From Acidithiobacillus ferrooxidans ATCC 23270 (lineage in GTDB: Bacteria > Pseudomonadota > Gammaproteobacteria > Acidithiobacillales > Acidithiobacillaceae): a stretch of 64,000 bases of DNA. The notes under the pieces were generated by a model. The model was not told the origin of the DNA, did no database searches, and worked only from the letters and a program-made list of their open reading frames with translations. The stretch lies in contig NC_011761.1 in assembly GCF_000021485.1 (NCBI RefSeq), positions 248,001 through 312,000 of the forward strand, given 5' to 3'. Positions 57,255 to 64,000 of this stretch are shown here, one piece after another. The first letter of the stretch is position 1. Each line of letters begins with the position of its first letter. The position numbers and the translations under genes are program-made.

Positions 57255-58274
57255 ATGACTGAGGTTGGAGAGCTGTTGCGCCCGCAGGGCGTTGACGTGG
57301 AAGTGATTTCAGCACGCCGTGCGCGTCTGGCCCTTGGGCCCTTGGAGCGTGGTTTTGGCCACACTCTGGGTAGTGGGTTGCGCCGGGTGTTGTTGTCGTC
57401 TCTCAAAGGTGCGGCGGTTACCGAGGTGGAGATTGAAGGGGTGTTGCACGAGTACTCCAGCATCGAGGGCGTGCAGGAAGACGTGGTGGATATCCTGCTC
57501 AACTTGAAGATGCTGGCGGTACGGGCGCACGGACGCGGAGATGCGGTGGTGACACTGCGCAAGCGTGGCCCCGGCCAAATGACCGGCGCCGATATCGTAT
57601 CGGAACATGGTATCGAAGTGGCGAATCCGGAGCAGGTAATCGCCACGCTGACCCGCGATGTGGAACTGGTACTCCGTTTGCGTATTGACGAAGGACGCGG
57701 CTACGACGCGGCGGCTACGCGACGCCAGTCCCATGAAAAGCGTATCGGTGTGATGGCTCTGGATGCGAGTTTTAGTCCGGTGCTGCGGGTGAGCTATCTG
57801 GTGGAAAACGCCCGGGTAGAGCAACGTACCGACCTGGATCGTCTAATACTGGATGTCGAAACCAATGGTGTGGTGGATCCGGTCTGGGCGGTGCAGGAGG
57901 CAGCCCGCATTTTTCGCAGCCAGCTCGGCGTGCTGGCAGGTGCGGAAACCCGGGAAATACCCGAGGCGTCGCAGGTGCAGGTCAGTCAGAGCCTTACGCC
58001 CCTGTTGATTCGTCCGGTCGATGATCTGGAACTCACGGTGCGGTCGGCGAACTGCTTGAAGGCCGAAGACATTTTTTATATCGGCGATCTGGTGCAGAAA
58101 TCGGAGCAGGAACTTTTAAAGGCGCCTAATCTGGGACGCAAGTCGCTCAATGAGATAAAGGAAGTTTTGGTGGCGCATGGCCTGACGTTGGGGATGCGAC
58201 TCGACAGCTGGCCGCCGGAAAACCTGCCGCCGGTGCCCGGGCGGGCGGCCGATACGGACTCGATCATCGGCTAA
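57255..58274 (+). CDS. rpoA: RNA polymerase alpha subunit
   Basis: A 339-residue alpha subunit. The N-terminal domain has [18 protein letters not shown]-like assembly residues. The C-terminal domain (about residues 250-320) keeps [19 protein letters not shown], with the Arg that in E. coli (R265) binds UP elements and CRP. It assembles the core with the rpoB and rpoC products. 22 bases after rpsD. Confidence 0.98.
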   Translation: MTEVGELLRPQGVDVEVISARRARLALGPLERGFGHTLGSGLRRVLLSSLKGAAVTEVEIEGVLHEYSSIEGVQEDVVDILLNLKMLAVRAHGRGDAVVTLRKRGPGQMTGADIVSEHGIEVANPEQVIATLTRDVELVLRLRIDEGRGYDAAATRRQSHEKRIGVMALDASFSPVLRVSYLVENARVEQRTDLDRLILDVETNGVVDPVWAVQEAARIFRSQLGVLAGAETREIPEASQVQVSQSLTPLLIRPVDDLELTVRSANCLKAEDIFYIGDLVQKSEQELLKAPNLGRKSLNEIKEVLVAHGLTLGMRLDSWPPENLPPVPGRAADTDSIIG

Positions 58275-58304
58275 CGTTAGAAATTATGTAGAGGGAATGG
58301 TGTC

Positions 58305-58679
58305 ATGCGTCATCGTAAAAGTGGTAAACAGTTAAATCGTAATAGCAGTCATCGACAGGCCATGTTTGCTAACATGATGGTGTCGTTGTTTCATCACGAG
58401 CGGATCGTTACGACCTTGCCGAAAGCCAAGGAGTTACGGCGCTTTGCCGAACCCATGATCACGCTTGCGAAGGAGGCGACCGTCGCAAAACGGCGTCTGG
58501 CATTTTCTCGTCTGCGCGATCGCCAGGCAGTGGTTAAATTGTTTGATGACCTTGGTCCGCACTACCTCGCGCGTCCAGGTGGCTATTTGCGTATCGTCAA
58601 ATACGGTTTTCGGGCTGGTGATAATGCACCGTTGGCTATTGTTGAGCTGGTAGACCGGCAAACGGCAGCCGCCGAATAA
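58305..58679 (+). CDS. rplQ: 50S ribosomal protein L17 (bL17)
   Basis: A 124-residue protein ([40 protein letters not shown]). Last gene of the long ribosomal block; a strong terminator follows 19 bases after the stop. Confidence 0.98.
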   Translation: MRHRKSGKQLNRNSSHRQAMFANMMVSLFHHERIVTTLPKAKELRRFAEPMITLAKEATVAKRRLAFSRLRDRQAVVKLFDDLGPHYLARPGGYLRIVKYGFRAGDNAPLAIVELVDRQTAAAE

Positions 58680-58698
58680 TGCTGTATATCGTGATCAG

Positions 58699-58732
58699 AA
58701 AACCGGCCCATCGTTGGTGGCCGGTTTTTTTT
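58699..58732 (+). terminator. Terminator after rplQ, probably bidirectional
   Basis: AAAACCGGCC (58699-58708) pairs with GGCCGGTTTT (58719-58728) and is followed by further T residues. A-T symmetry means the minus strand reads similarly, so it may also end dut transcripts. Confidence 0.95.
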
Positions 58733-58842
58733 GCTCAGGTGGCCATGCCCCTATACGTTCGCTAACCTGTTCAGCCCCCGCCCGAGGCTTCGCTGGTACC
58801 TGCACCCGTAGGGCCATGGCAGGGGGGGAGCGTACCTGCCTG

Positions 58843-59295
58843 TTATTGTCGTCCGGTGCTGCCAAATCCGCAGGCACCCCGTGCGCTGGCTGCAAAATGG
58901 TCCACCACCGTAATGGCGGGACGGATAACCGGCACCAGCACCAGTTGCGCGACACGCTCACCCGGTTGGATGAGTATCTCTGCGCTGCCGCGATTCCACA
59001 GGGACATCTTCAGCGGCCCTTGGTAATCCGCATCGATGAGGCCCACCAAGTTGCCCAGTACCAACCCGCGGTGCCCCAAACCGGAGCGTGGCAGCAACAG
59101 CGCTGTCACCTGAGGGTCGCCGATATGCATGGCAAATCCGGCGGAGACGAGTTCGGCCTGCCCCGGAGCCAGCCGCAGCGGGCTGTCCAGACAGGCACGT
59201 AGGTCCATGCCTGCCGAGTCGGCGCTGGCGTAATGAGGAAGAGGCCAATCCTGGCCGATACGCGGATCAAGGATGCGAATTTGCAGGTTATTCAT
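58843..59295 (-). CDS. dut: dUTP diphosphatase
   Basis: A 150-residue trimeric dUTPase with the five motifs: [48 protein letters not shown] and the C-terminal [11 protein letters not shown] (P-loop-like arm). It removes dUTP and supplies dUMP for dTTP. The ATG at 59295 lies inside the coaBC 3' end (8-base overlap). The coaBC-dut pair is widely conserved. Confidence 0.97.
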   Translation of the reverse strand: MNNLQIRILDPRIGQDWPLPHYASADSAGMDLRACLDSPLRLAPGQAELVSAGFAMHIGDPQVTALLLPRSGLGHRGLVLGNLVGLIDADYQGPLKMSLWNRGSAEILIQPGERVAQLVLVPVIRPAITVVDHFAASARGACGFGSTGRQ

Positions 59296-60544
59296 GAAGG
59301 TCTTCAATCTCCGTTCCAGGCAATGAGATAAAACTGCTGAGGTGACGCACCAGGTGGCGCGCCAGATCGATTTTGCTGCAGCGCGGGATGTGCAGCACCC
59401 GTTCACCCTGCAGGATGCTGCAGGCATTTTCGGCGGCCCCCATCCCCAGCTCGGCAGAGTTGATATCATTGACCACTATGACGTCCGCGCCCTTGCGCTG
59501 CGCCTTGGTACCCGCGGTGGCAAGGTGATCATGGGTCTCGGCTGCGAAGGCGACGATATAGCGTGGTCGCCGGGAATCCCGATGTACGGCACTGACGATA
59601 TCCGGATTGATGCTGAGGGGAAGGGGATTGGCAATGGCGGTTTTGCTGAGCTTTTGGGCGCTGAAGTGACTCGGTCTGTGGTCGGCCACGGCGGCGTTGG
59701 CGATAAATATATCCGTCGGTCGGTCCAGAGCCTGCAGGCAGGCCGTGAGCATATCCCTTGCGGAGAGGACATCCAGACGGCTTACTCCCGGCGGGGTTTG
59801 TTCATGGGTGGGTCCGGTAATCAATAGCACCTCCGCTCCCGCTTCTGCGCAGGCCTGAGAGAGGGCGAAGCCCTGGCGGCCACTAGCCCGGTTGCTGAGG
59901 CCTCTTGCCGGATCGATGGCCTCCCAAGTCGGACCGGCGGTAATGAGGACGCGTTGGCCGCGCAGGGTTTTCTCGGCCAGCGCTAGACGTAGTTCGCCCA
60001 CCAGTCGGTCGGGCGCCAACAATCGTCCAGCGCCGTCCTCGCCGCACGCGAGACTGCCGCTGTCGGGGCCCAGCAAGTGGGCGCCATCCGCCTGGATCTG
60101 CGCAAGGTTACGTTGCGTCGCGGGGTGCATCCACATGGTACTGTTCATCGCGGGTGCGAGAAAAAGCGGCACACGACTGGCGAGAACAATGGTGCCGAGG
60201 AGGTCGTCCGCCAGACCTTGAGCGAGACGGGCGATTCCATTGGCGGAGATGGGCGCGATCAGGAGGGCGTCCGCCCAGCGGGCCAGACGGATATGGTCCA
60301 TGGCCGCCTCTTCGGTGGCGGCAAAGAGATCTCCACGCACGGGCTCGCCGCTCAGGGCCTGCAAGGTCAGCGGGGTCACAAACTGTGCTGCGCTGCGTGT
60401 CATGACTACACGCAACTCTACACCGGCCTGGCGCAGGGCGCGCACGATTTCCGGGCTTTTGTAGGCGGCAATACTGCCGCCCACGCCCAGAAGAATCCGT
60501 TTGCCAGCGAGGGGCTCCGTCGTGTTGAATACGTTATCAGTCAT
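59288..60544 (-). CDS. coaBC: Bifunctional CoaBC (Dfp)
   Basis: An enzyme of about 418 residues making 4'-phosphopantetheine for coenzyme A. The N-terminal CoaC flavin domain has [16 protein letters not shown] and [14 protein letters not shown]-type segments, with Cys in [11 protein letters not shown]. The C-terminal CoaB synthetase (from about residue 195, [20 protein letters not shown]) ligates cysteine using CTP. The ATG at 60544 is preferred to a GTG at 60547. Divergent from radC with only 32 bases between. Confidence 0.96.
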   Translation of the reverse strand: MTDNVFNTTEPLAGKRILLGVGGSIAAYKSPEIVRALRQAGVELRVVMTRSAAQFVTPLTLQALSGEPVRGDLFAATEEAAMDHIRLARWADALLIAPISANGIARLAQGLADDLLGTIVLASRVPLFLAPAMNSTMWMHPATQRNLAQIQADGAHLLGPDSGSLACGEDGAGRLLAPDRLVGELRLALAEKTLRGQRVLITAGPTWEAIDPARGLSNRASGRQGFALSQACAEAGAEVLLITGPTHEQTPPGVSRLDVLSARDMLTACLQALDRPTDIFIANAAVADHRPSHFSAQKLSKTAIANPLPLSINPDIVSAVHRDSRRPRYIVAFAAETHDHLATAGTKAQRKGADVIVVNDINSAELGMGAAENACSILQGERVLHIPRCSKIDLARHLVRHLSSFISLPGTEIEDLHE

Positions 60545-60576
60545 CACATTCCCAGTGTAAGGGAAGGAGGGAGCGT

Positions 60577-61251
60577 ATGGCCATCACTGATTGGCCGGTG
60601 GACGAGCGTCCGCGGGAAAGATTATTGCAAAAAGGGGCCGCGACGCTGTCGGATGCGGAATTGCTGGCGATTTTTCTGCGGGTTGGGGTGGTGGGTAAAA
60701 GCGCGGTGGATCTGGCCAGGGAGATGCTGCTGAATTTTGGCAGTTTGCGGGCGTTGCTCACTGCCTCCCATCATGATTTTTGTGTACATAAAGGACTTGG
60801 GGATGCGAAATATGCCCTTCTGCAGGCGGTGCTGGAAATGGGCAGGCGTCATCTTGCCGAGGAATGGCAACGTGGGGACGGCCTTGATTCGCCGCTGCGG
60901 GTACGACAGTATCTGTCTGCTACCTTGCGTGACCGCTGCCGGGAGGTTTTTGCGGTGATCTTTCTGGATAATCGGCACCGGGTGCTGCGTTTTGAGGAGA
61001 TGTTCCTCGGCACTATCGACGGCGCTACGGTGCACATTCGCGAAGTGCTGAAGCGCGCCCTCGAGCTGAATGCGGCGGCGCTCATCGTTGCGCACAATCA
61101 TCCCTCCGGTGTGGCGGAACCCAGCGCGGCGGACCTTTCCCTGACGCGGCGTCTGGATCAAGCCATGCAGCTACTGGACCTGCGCTTGCTGGACCACTTC
61201 ATTGTCGGTGATGGTGAGCCCTTGTCCTTGCGCGAACAGGGGGGTTGGTGA
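60577..61251 (+). CDS. radC: RadC/JAB-domain protein
   Basis: A 224-residue protein: helix-hairpin-helix-like N-terminus ([33 protein letters not shown]) and a JAMM/MPN+ metalloprotease-like domain with the motif [18 protein letters not shown]. The original RadC repair role in E. coli is doubtful and the molecular function is not settled. GGAGG precedes the ATG. The stop overlaps the dgkA GTG start by four bases. Confidence 0.95.
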   Translation: MAITDWPVDERPRERLLQKGAATLSDAELLAIFLRVGVVGKSAVDLAREMLLNFGSLRALLTASHHDFCVHKGLGDAKYALLQAVLEMGRRHLAEEWQRGDGLDSPLRVRQYLSATLRDRCREVFAVIFLDNRHRVLRFEEMFLGTIDGATVHIREVLKRALELNAAALIVAHNHPSGVAEPSAADLSLTRRLDQAMQLLDLRLLDHFIVGDGEPLSLREQGGW

Positions 61252-61613
61252 AAAAAAACAGCGCCTTATGGCGGCGCGCCCTTTTTGCGGGGCGTGGGTT
61301 GTGGATCGCCGCCCGCGAGGAAGCCAGCTTCCGGACCGAGTTGCTGGCGGTGGTGGGGGGCGTGATCCTTCTGTACTGGACAGGGGCGTCCCTTCTTTGG
61401 TGGGGGGTCGGCATTTTGCTCATGGGCGCGGTGCTTGCGGCAGAATTGCTCAACAGCGCCGTAGAATCGCTCGCTGATCTCGTAAGCCCGGAATATCACC
61501 CCCTGGTAGCGCGCGCGAAGGATTGCGGCGCGGCGGCGGTGCTGGTGCTGAGCTTCACCGCAGTACTGATCGCCGCGCTGCTGTTATGGCGGTACCTGCA
61601 CTTGGGGGAGTGA
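61248..61613 (+). CDS. dgkA: Diacylglycerol kinase DgkA
   Basis: A 121-residue three-helix membrane kinase. The conserved residues lie in [10 protein letters not shown] and [15 protein letters not shown], with [11 protein letters not shown] starting the last helix; these match E. coli DgkA sites. It phosphorylates diacylglycerol (undecaprenol in some relatives). Start GTG at 61248 in the GTGA overlap with radC. Followed after three bases by a PAP2 phosphatase gene. Confidence 0.95.
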   Translation: MKKNSALWRRALFAGRGLWIAAREEASFRTELLAVVGGVILLYWTGASLLWWGVGILLMGAVLAAELLNSAVESLADLVSPEYHPLVARAKDCGAAAVLVLSFTAVLIAALLLWRYLHLGE

Positions 61614-61616
61614 CCG

Positions 61617-62363
61617 TTGCGCGGACCACAACGCTGGGAATTGCTGGCTTTATTGCTACTCGCTGTGGGGGTGGCGGCATTACTCTGGCTTTACGCGGGA
61701 GATTTTCTGGCGGGTCTGCTCCTGCATCGGGTAGCACTGCTGGACGCCCGTTGGGAGACAGTAATTCTGCAATCCAGGGCTCCTGGTTGGCAGCCATTCT
61801 GGGCCAGGGTGACGCAGCTCGGCGGGCCGGATGTTCTGCCCTGGCTGCTGGCGCTGATGGCCGCTGCCTGTTTCGCAACCTGGCGTTTCTTTGATGGTTT
61901 CCTGCTGGTATCCGGCACGGCGATATTGGCCGTACTCGTTCAACTGATAAAAGTGACGACTGCCCGTGCTCGTCCCCCGGCCGCGGCGGAAATGTTATCA
62001 CCCGCGTTTCCCAGTGGGCATGTGAGCCTCAGCGTCGTGGTCTATGGCCTGCTGGCCCTCTACCTCCTTGCCACGCTGCGGCATCGAGGCCTGCGTCTGG
62101 CGCTGGTGACGGTGCTTGCAGTATTGGTGGCGGCTATCTCCTGGAGTCGCCTGATCCTCGGGGTGCACTGGCCCAGTGATGTACTCGGCGCATGGTTGCT
62201 GTCCGGACTATGGCTGGTGCTGCTCTGGTGGGTTTGGCGAACGTATCATTCCCGGCATCCATACTACGGGTTGACCGGTGCGCGGCAGACCTGGAGCAGG
62301 GTGGCTCTCGGGCTGCTGGGTGTCGTCGGACTGGCCGTGATGGGATATGTATTGTCCTTCTGA
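61617..62363 (+). CDS. PAP2-family lipid phosphatase
   Basis: A 248-residue six-helix membrane protein with all three PAP2 motifs: KVTTARARP, FPSGHVS and SRLILGVHWPSDV (catalytic His in the third). Related proteins (PgpB, BacA-unrelated UppP activity, LpxE) dephosphorylate phosphatidate, PGP or undecaprenyl diphosphate; which applies is unknown. TTG at 61617 has GGGGAG upstream. Pairing with dgkA suggests lipid phosphate recycling. Confidence 0.9.
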   Translation: MRGPQRWELLALLLLAVGVAALLWLYAGDFLAGLLLHRVALLDARWETVILQSRAPGWQPFWARVTQLGGPDVLPWLLALMAAACFATWRFFDGFLLVSGTAILAVLVQLIKVTTARARPPAAAEMLSPAFPSGHVSLSVVVYGLLALYLLATLRHRGLRLALVTVLAVLVAAISWSRLILGVHWPSDVLGAWLLSGLWLVLLWWVWRTYHSRHPYYGLTGARQTWSRVALGLLGVVGLAVMGYVLSF

Positions 62364-62398
62364 GGAAGCCTGCGCGCGTCACGTTGGCGCCCGCGATT

Positions 62399-62427
62399 TT
62401 ACCCCGCCCGCAGATGCGGCTTATAAT
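62399..62427 (+). promoter_or_regulatory. Candidate promoter for DUF948-YtxH
   Basis: A perfect TATAAT (62422-62427) with a weak -35 TTACCC (62399-62404) 17 bases upstream, about 105 bases before the ATG at 62533. Confidence 0.5.
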
Positions 62428-62532
62428 GAAAAGGGACGGCGCGATAGGCACGGGGTTGTGGCGGATTGTTGCCCTTCGCCGCATTTAATTAGGATTAGCT
62501 TTCGGTGCCCGGAAGCTTGGGGGGAGGGGAGG

Positions 62533-62886
62533 ATGACCGTCAGTGCGGGGGTAACCATCATTGCCATTGTCATGATCATTATTCTGTTGGTCATCACGGT
62601 GACGGCGGTCGTGCTGATACGGACCCAGTTGCGTCTGGAAAGGCTGCTGGCCAGGGTCGAACAGGACATTGGACCGCTGATATTCGATGCCAAGGTGGCA
62701 CTCGCGGATATCAAACATATTACCCGGACCGGGCGAGTACAGATGGATCGGGTGGACTCGACACTCAGGTATCTGAGTGTGGAGATCATGGATACCGCGG
62801 ATACCCTGGTTCGTCCGGTTCGGGAACTGGGGTTGTGGTATCATGCGCTACGCACAGGGTGGCGTTATTTTTCCCGGAAACATTAG
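62533..62886 (+). CDS. DUF948-like membrane-anchored protein
   Basis: A 117-residue protein with one N-terminal membrane helix (about residues 5-29) and a helical, coiled-coil-like remainder (LRLERLLARVEQDIGPLIFD and on). This is the pattern of DUF948 proteins, often encoded with YtxH proteins as here. Function unknown; it may organise an envelope complex. GGAGG precedes the ATG at 62533. Earlier in-frame codons from 62347 cross a promoter-like region and are not favoured. Confidence 0.75.
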   Translation: MTVSAGVTIIAIVMIIILLVITVTAVVLIRTQLRLERLLARVEQDIGPLIFDAKVALADIKHITRTGRVQMDRVDSTLRYLSVEIMDTADTLVRPVRELGLWYHALRTGWRYFSRKH

Positions 62887-62909
62887 CTGGAAACAGTGAG
62901 GAGACCACA

Positions 62910-63266
62910 ATGAAGAACGCGGAAGGCTTTGTTATCGGAGTGCTGGTTGGCGCCGTTGGTGCCCTGCTGCTGGCCCCGGCCAGCGGCGCAGAGACGCGCC
63001 AGGAATTGCGGCGCGCGGTCGACAAAGGCCGCGATCGTCTACGCAATATGGAGTCTGTGGCGGAAGAACGCATCGGCGTACTCATTGACGAAATCCAGGA
63101 AAAAACTGCACATCTGATGGATGTGGGCGGTGACTTGGTCGAGTCCAAACGCCAGGACCTGCTGGAGGCCATTCAGGTGGCCAAGCGCGCACTGGCTGAG
63201 GAGCGGGATATCCTGACCCGGGCCAGCCGGGCGCGCCGTGTCGAGATGCAGGACATCGACCACTAA
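62910..63266 (+). CDS. YtxH-domain protein
   Basis: A 118-residue protein beginning with a Gly-rich hydrophobic helix (FVIGVLVGAVGALLLAPASG, about residues 6-25), the YtxH hallmark including LLAPxSG. A long charged helix follows. YtxH proteins are often general-stress proteins in Gram-positives; role here unknown. GAGGAG lies nine bases before the ATG at 62910. It follows the DUF948 gene by 23 bases, so they probably form a pair. Confidence 0.85.
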   Translation: MKNAEGFVIGVLVGAVGALLLAPASGAETRQELRRAVDKGRDRLRNMESVAEERIGVLIDEIQEKTAHLMDVGGDLVESKRQDLLEAIQVAKRALAEERDILTRASRARRVEMQDIDH

Positions 63267-63377
63267 GGACTCCTGTGGGGGCCTTACGACTTTTTATGGT
63301 GTAATCAATCATTTCATGGCGCGGTGCTGGATCGGGACGGCTATGATGGGCGGGCCGAATTTCACAAGGAGATATAC

Positions 63378-63755
63378 ATGGCTGACAAGTTGCTGATGGT
63401 TATGGTGAACACCGATCCTTCCAACCCCCAGGAGTTGGGTGCGCCCTTTTTTCAGGCGACGGTGGCTGCCGCGATGGATTTTGAGGTCGAAGTTGTACTG
63501 ACCGCCCGCGCCGGCGAGCTGGCCAAGAAGGGTGTAGCAGAGAAAATGTTTGTTATGCCGGGCAGCCCCAAGAGTGTCTACGACTTTATCAAGGACGCCC
63601 ATGAGGCAGGCGTGAAGTTCTTTGTCTGCACCCCGACCCTTGAGTTGTGGGAATGCACCAAGGAAGACCTGATTCCCGAAATCCAGGATATCGTCGGTGG
63701 CGCTTATGTCATCGAGCAGGCAATGGATGACGACGTGGTCACCTTTACCTACTAG
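63378..63755 (+). CDS. DsrE/DsrF-like protein
   Basis: A 125-residue protein of the DsrE-like fold (MVMVNTDPSNPQELGAPFFQ; AGVKFFVCTPTLELWEC). It has Cys84 and Cys93; the first lies where sulfur-carrying members such as DsrE/TusD have their reactive cysteine. It could relay sulfane sulfur in a sulfur oxidiser, but no dsr, tus, rhodanese or hdr gene is adjacent. It has a strong ribosome binding site (AAGGAGATATAC) before the ATG at 63378, suggesting high expression. Confidence 0.8.
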   Translation: MADKLLMVMVNTDPSNPQELGAPFFQATVAAAMDFEVEVVLTARAGELAKKGVAEKMFVMPGSPKSVYDFIKDAHEAGVKFFVCTPTLELWECTKEDLIPEIQDIVGGAYVIEQAMDDDVVTFTY

Positions 63756-63762
63756 TGCCATT

Positions 63763-64000
63763 ATGACACCTACCCATTTAGGGCCCGCTGAGCATCTGTT
63801 CAGCGCGGAAGAGGTGGAGACGGCCATCCAGCGGATGGCCGTTGCCATTAATGAAGAGATGGAACATCTGACGCCGCATCGTCCGGTGGTATTGCTTTGC
63901 GTGCTGACGGGTGCCGTCGTGGTGGTCGGCCAGTTGATGCCGCACCTGCGTTTTCCCCTGGTGCTTGATTGTGTACAAGTCGGTCGCTATGGTGCCGAAA
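63763..64000 (+). CDS. Hypoxanthine phosphoribosyltransferase (N-terminal part)
   Basis: The first 79 codons, cut by the right edge. Read from the ATG at 63763 (MTPTHLGPAEHLFSAEEVET), it shows PVVLLCVLTGAVVVVGQLM, the early strand and loop of type I phosphoribosyltransferases of the HPRT group (compare VCVLKGSFMF in other HPRTs). The PRPP-binding motif lies beyond the edge. It begins seven bases after the DsrE-like gene. A purine salvage role is likely. Confidence 0.75.
   Translation, partial: MTPTHLGPAEHLFSAEEVETAIQRMAVAINEEMEHLTPHRPVVLLCVLTGAVVVVGQLMPHLRFPLVLDCVQVGRYGAE

Overview
The window is a 64 kb stretch of bacterial chromosome, almost all of it core housekeeping genes. Gene content and order (str, S10, spc and alpha ribosomal operons, rplKAJL-rpoBC, BamE, SmpB, UbiB/UbiE) point to a Gram-negative proteobacterium. 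Moderately high G+C, frequent GTG starts, a SulP/carbonic anhydrase pair, a DsrE-type protein and the protein flavour suggest Acidithiobacillus or a close relative. That genus call is inference from recall; no search was run. No mobile element, CRISPR array, phage gene or defence island is visible. No intergenic gap reaches 300 bases; the longest is 190 bases, between metX and the membrane-protein gene at 16346.

Layout. 1-7.9 kb: an edge-truncated DsbC/DsbG-type gene coupled to a GT39 glycosyltransferase and smpB (minus), then a phospholipase D/cardiolipin synthase-like gene and ratA (plus), bamE (minus) and fur (plus), then the minus-strand operon rplU-rpmA-obgE-proB. 8-16.3 kb (minus): beta-carbonic anhydrase with a SulP transporter, then metX-metW-gst-ubiE-metE for methionine and ubiquinone. 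16.3-22.8 kb (plus): an unrecognised membrane protein, then glyA-nrdR-ribD-ribE-ribBA-ribH-nusB. 22.9-26.8 kb: small accessory genes (DUF2934, Sel1 repeats, LapA-like), ubiB and an OmpA-like protein.

27.0-58.7 kb (plus) is one nearly continuous translation and transcription block: tRNA-Tyr, tRNA-Gly, tRNA-Thr, tuf copy 1, tRNA-Trp, secE, nusG, rplK, rplA, rplJ, rplL, rpoB and rpoC. A new sigma70-type promoter follows, then rpsL, rpsG, fusA and tuf copy 2, which runs directly into rpsJ through rplQ, with secY, adk, infA, rpmJ and rpoA included. A strong terminator closes the block. 58.8-64 kb: dut-coaBC (minus); radC, dgkA, PAP2 phosphatase, DUF948, YtxH and DsrE-like genes, and the start of a hypoxanthine phosphoribosyltransferase gene (plus).

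No wholly new system is evident. The most interesting signals are local. They are a His-rich insertion in MetE, an inverted repeat filling the rplU promoter spacer, a terminator-like hairpin abutting the obgE start codon, a RibBA whose cyclohydrolase half has lost its zinc cysteines, and a str-S10 fusion leaving no room for an S10 leader. Others are a Gram-positive-like secY-adk-infA order with zinc forms of Adk and S14, an OmpA domain lacking the usual Asp, and a rearranged smpB-ratA-bamE locus without ratB.
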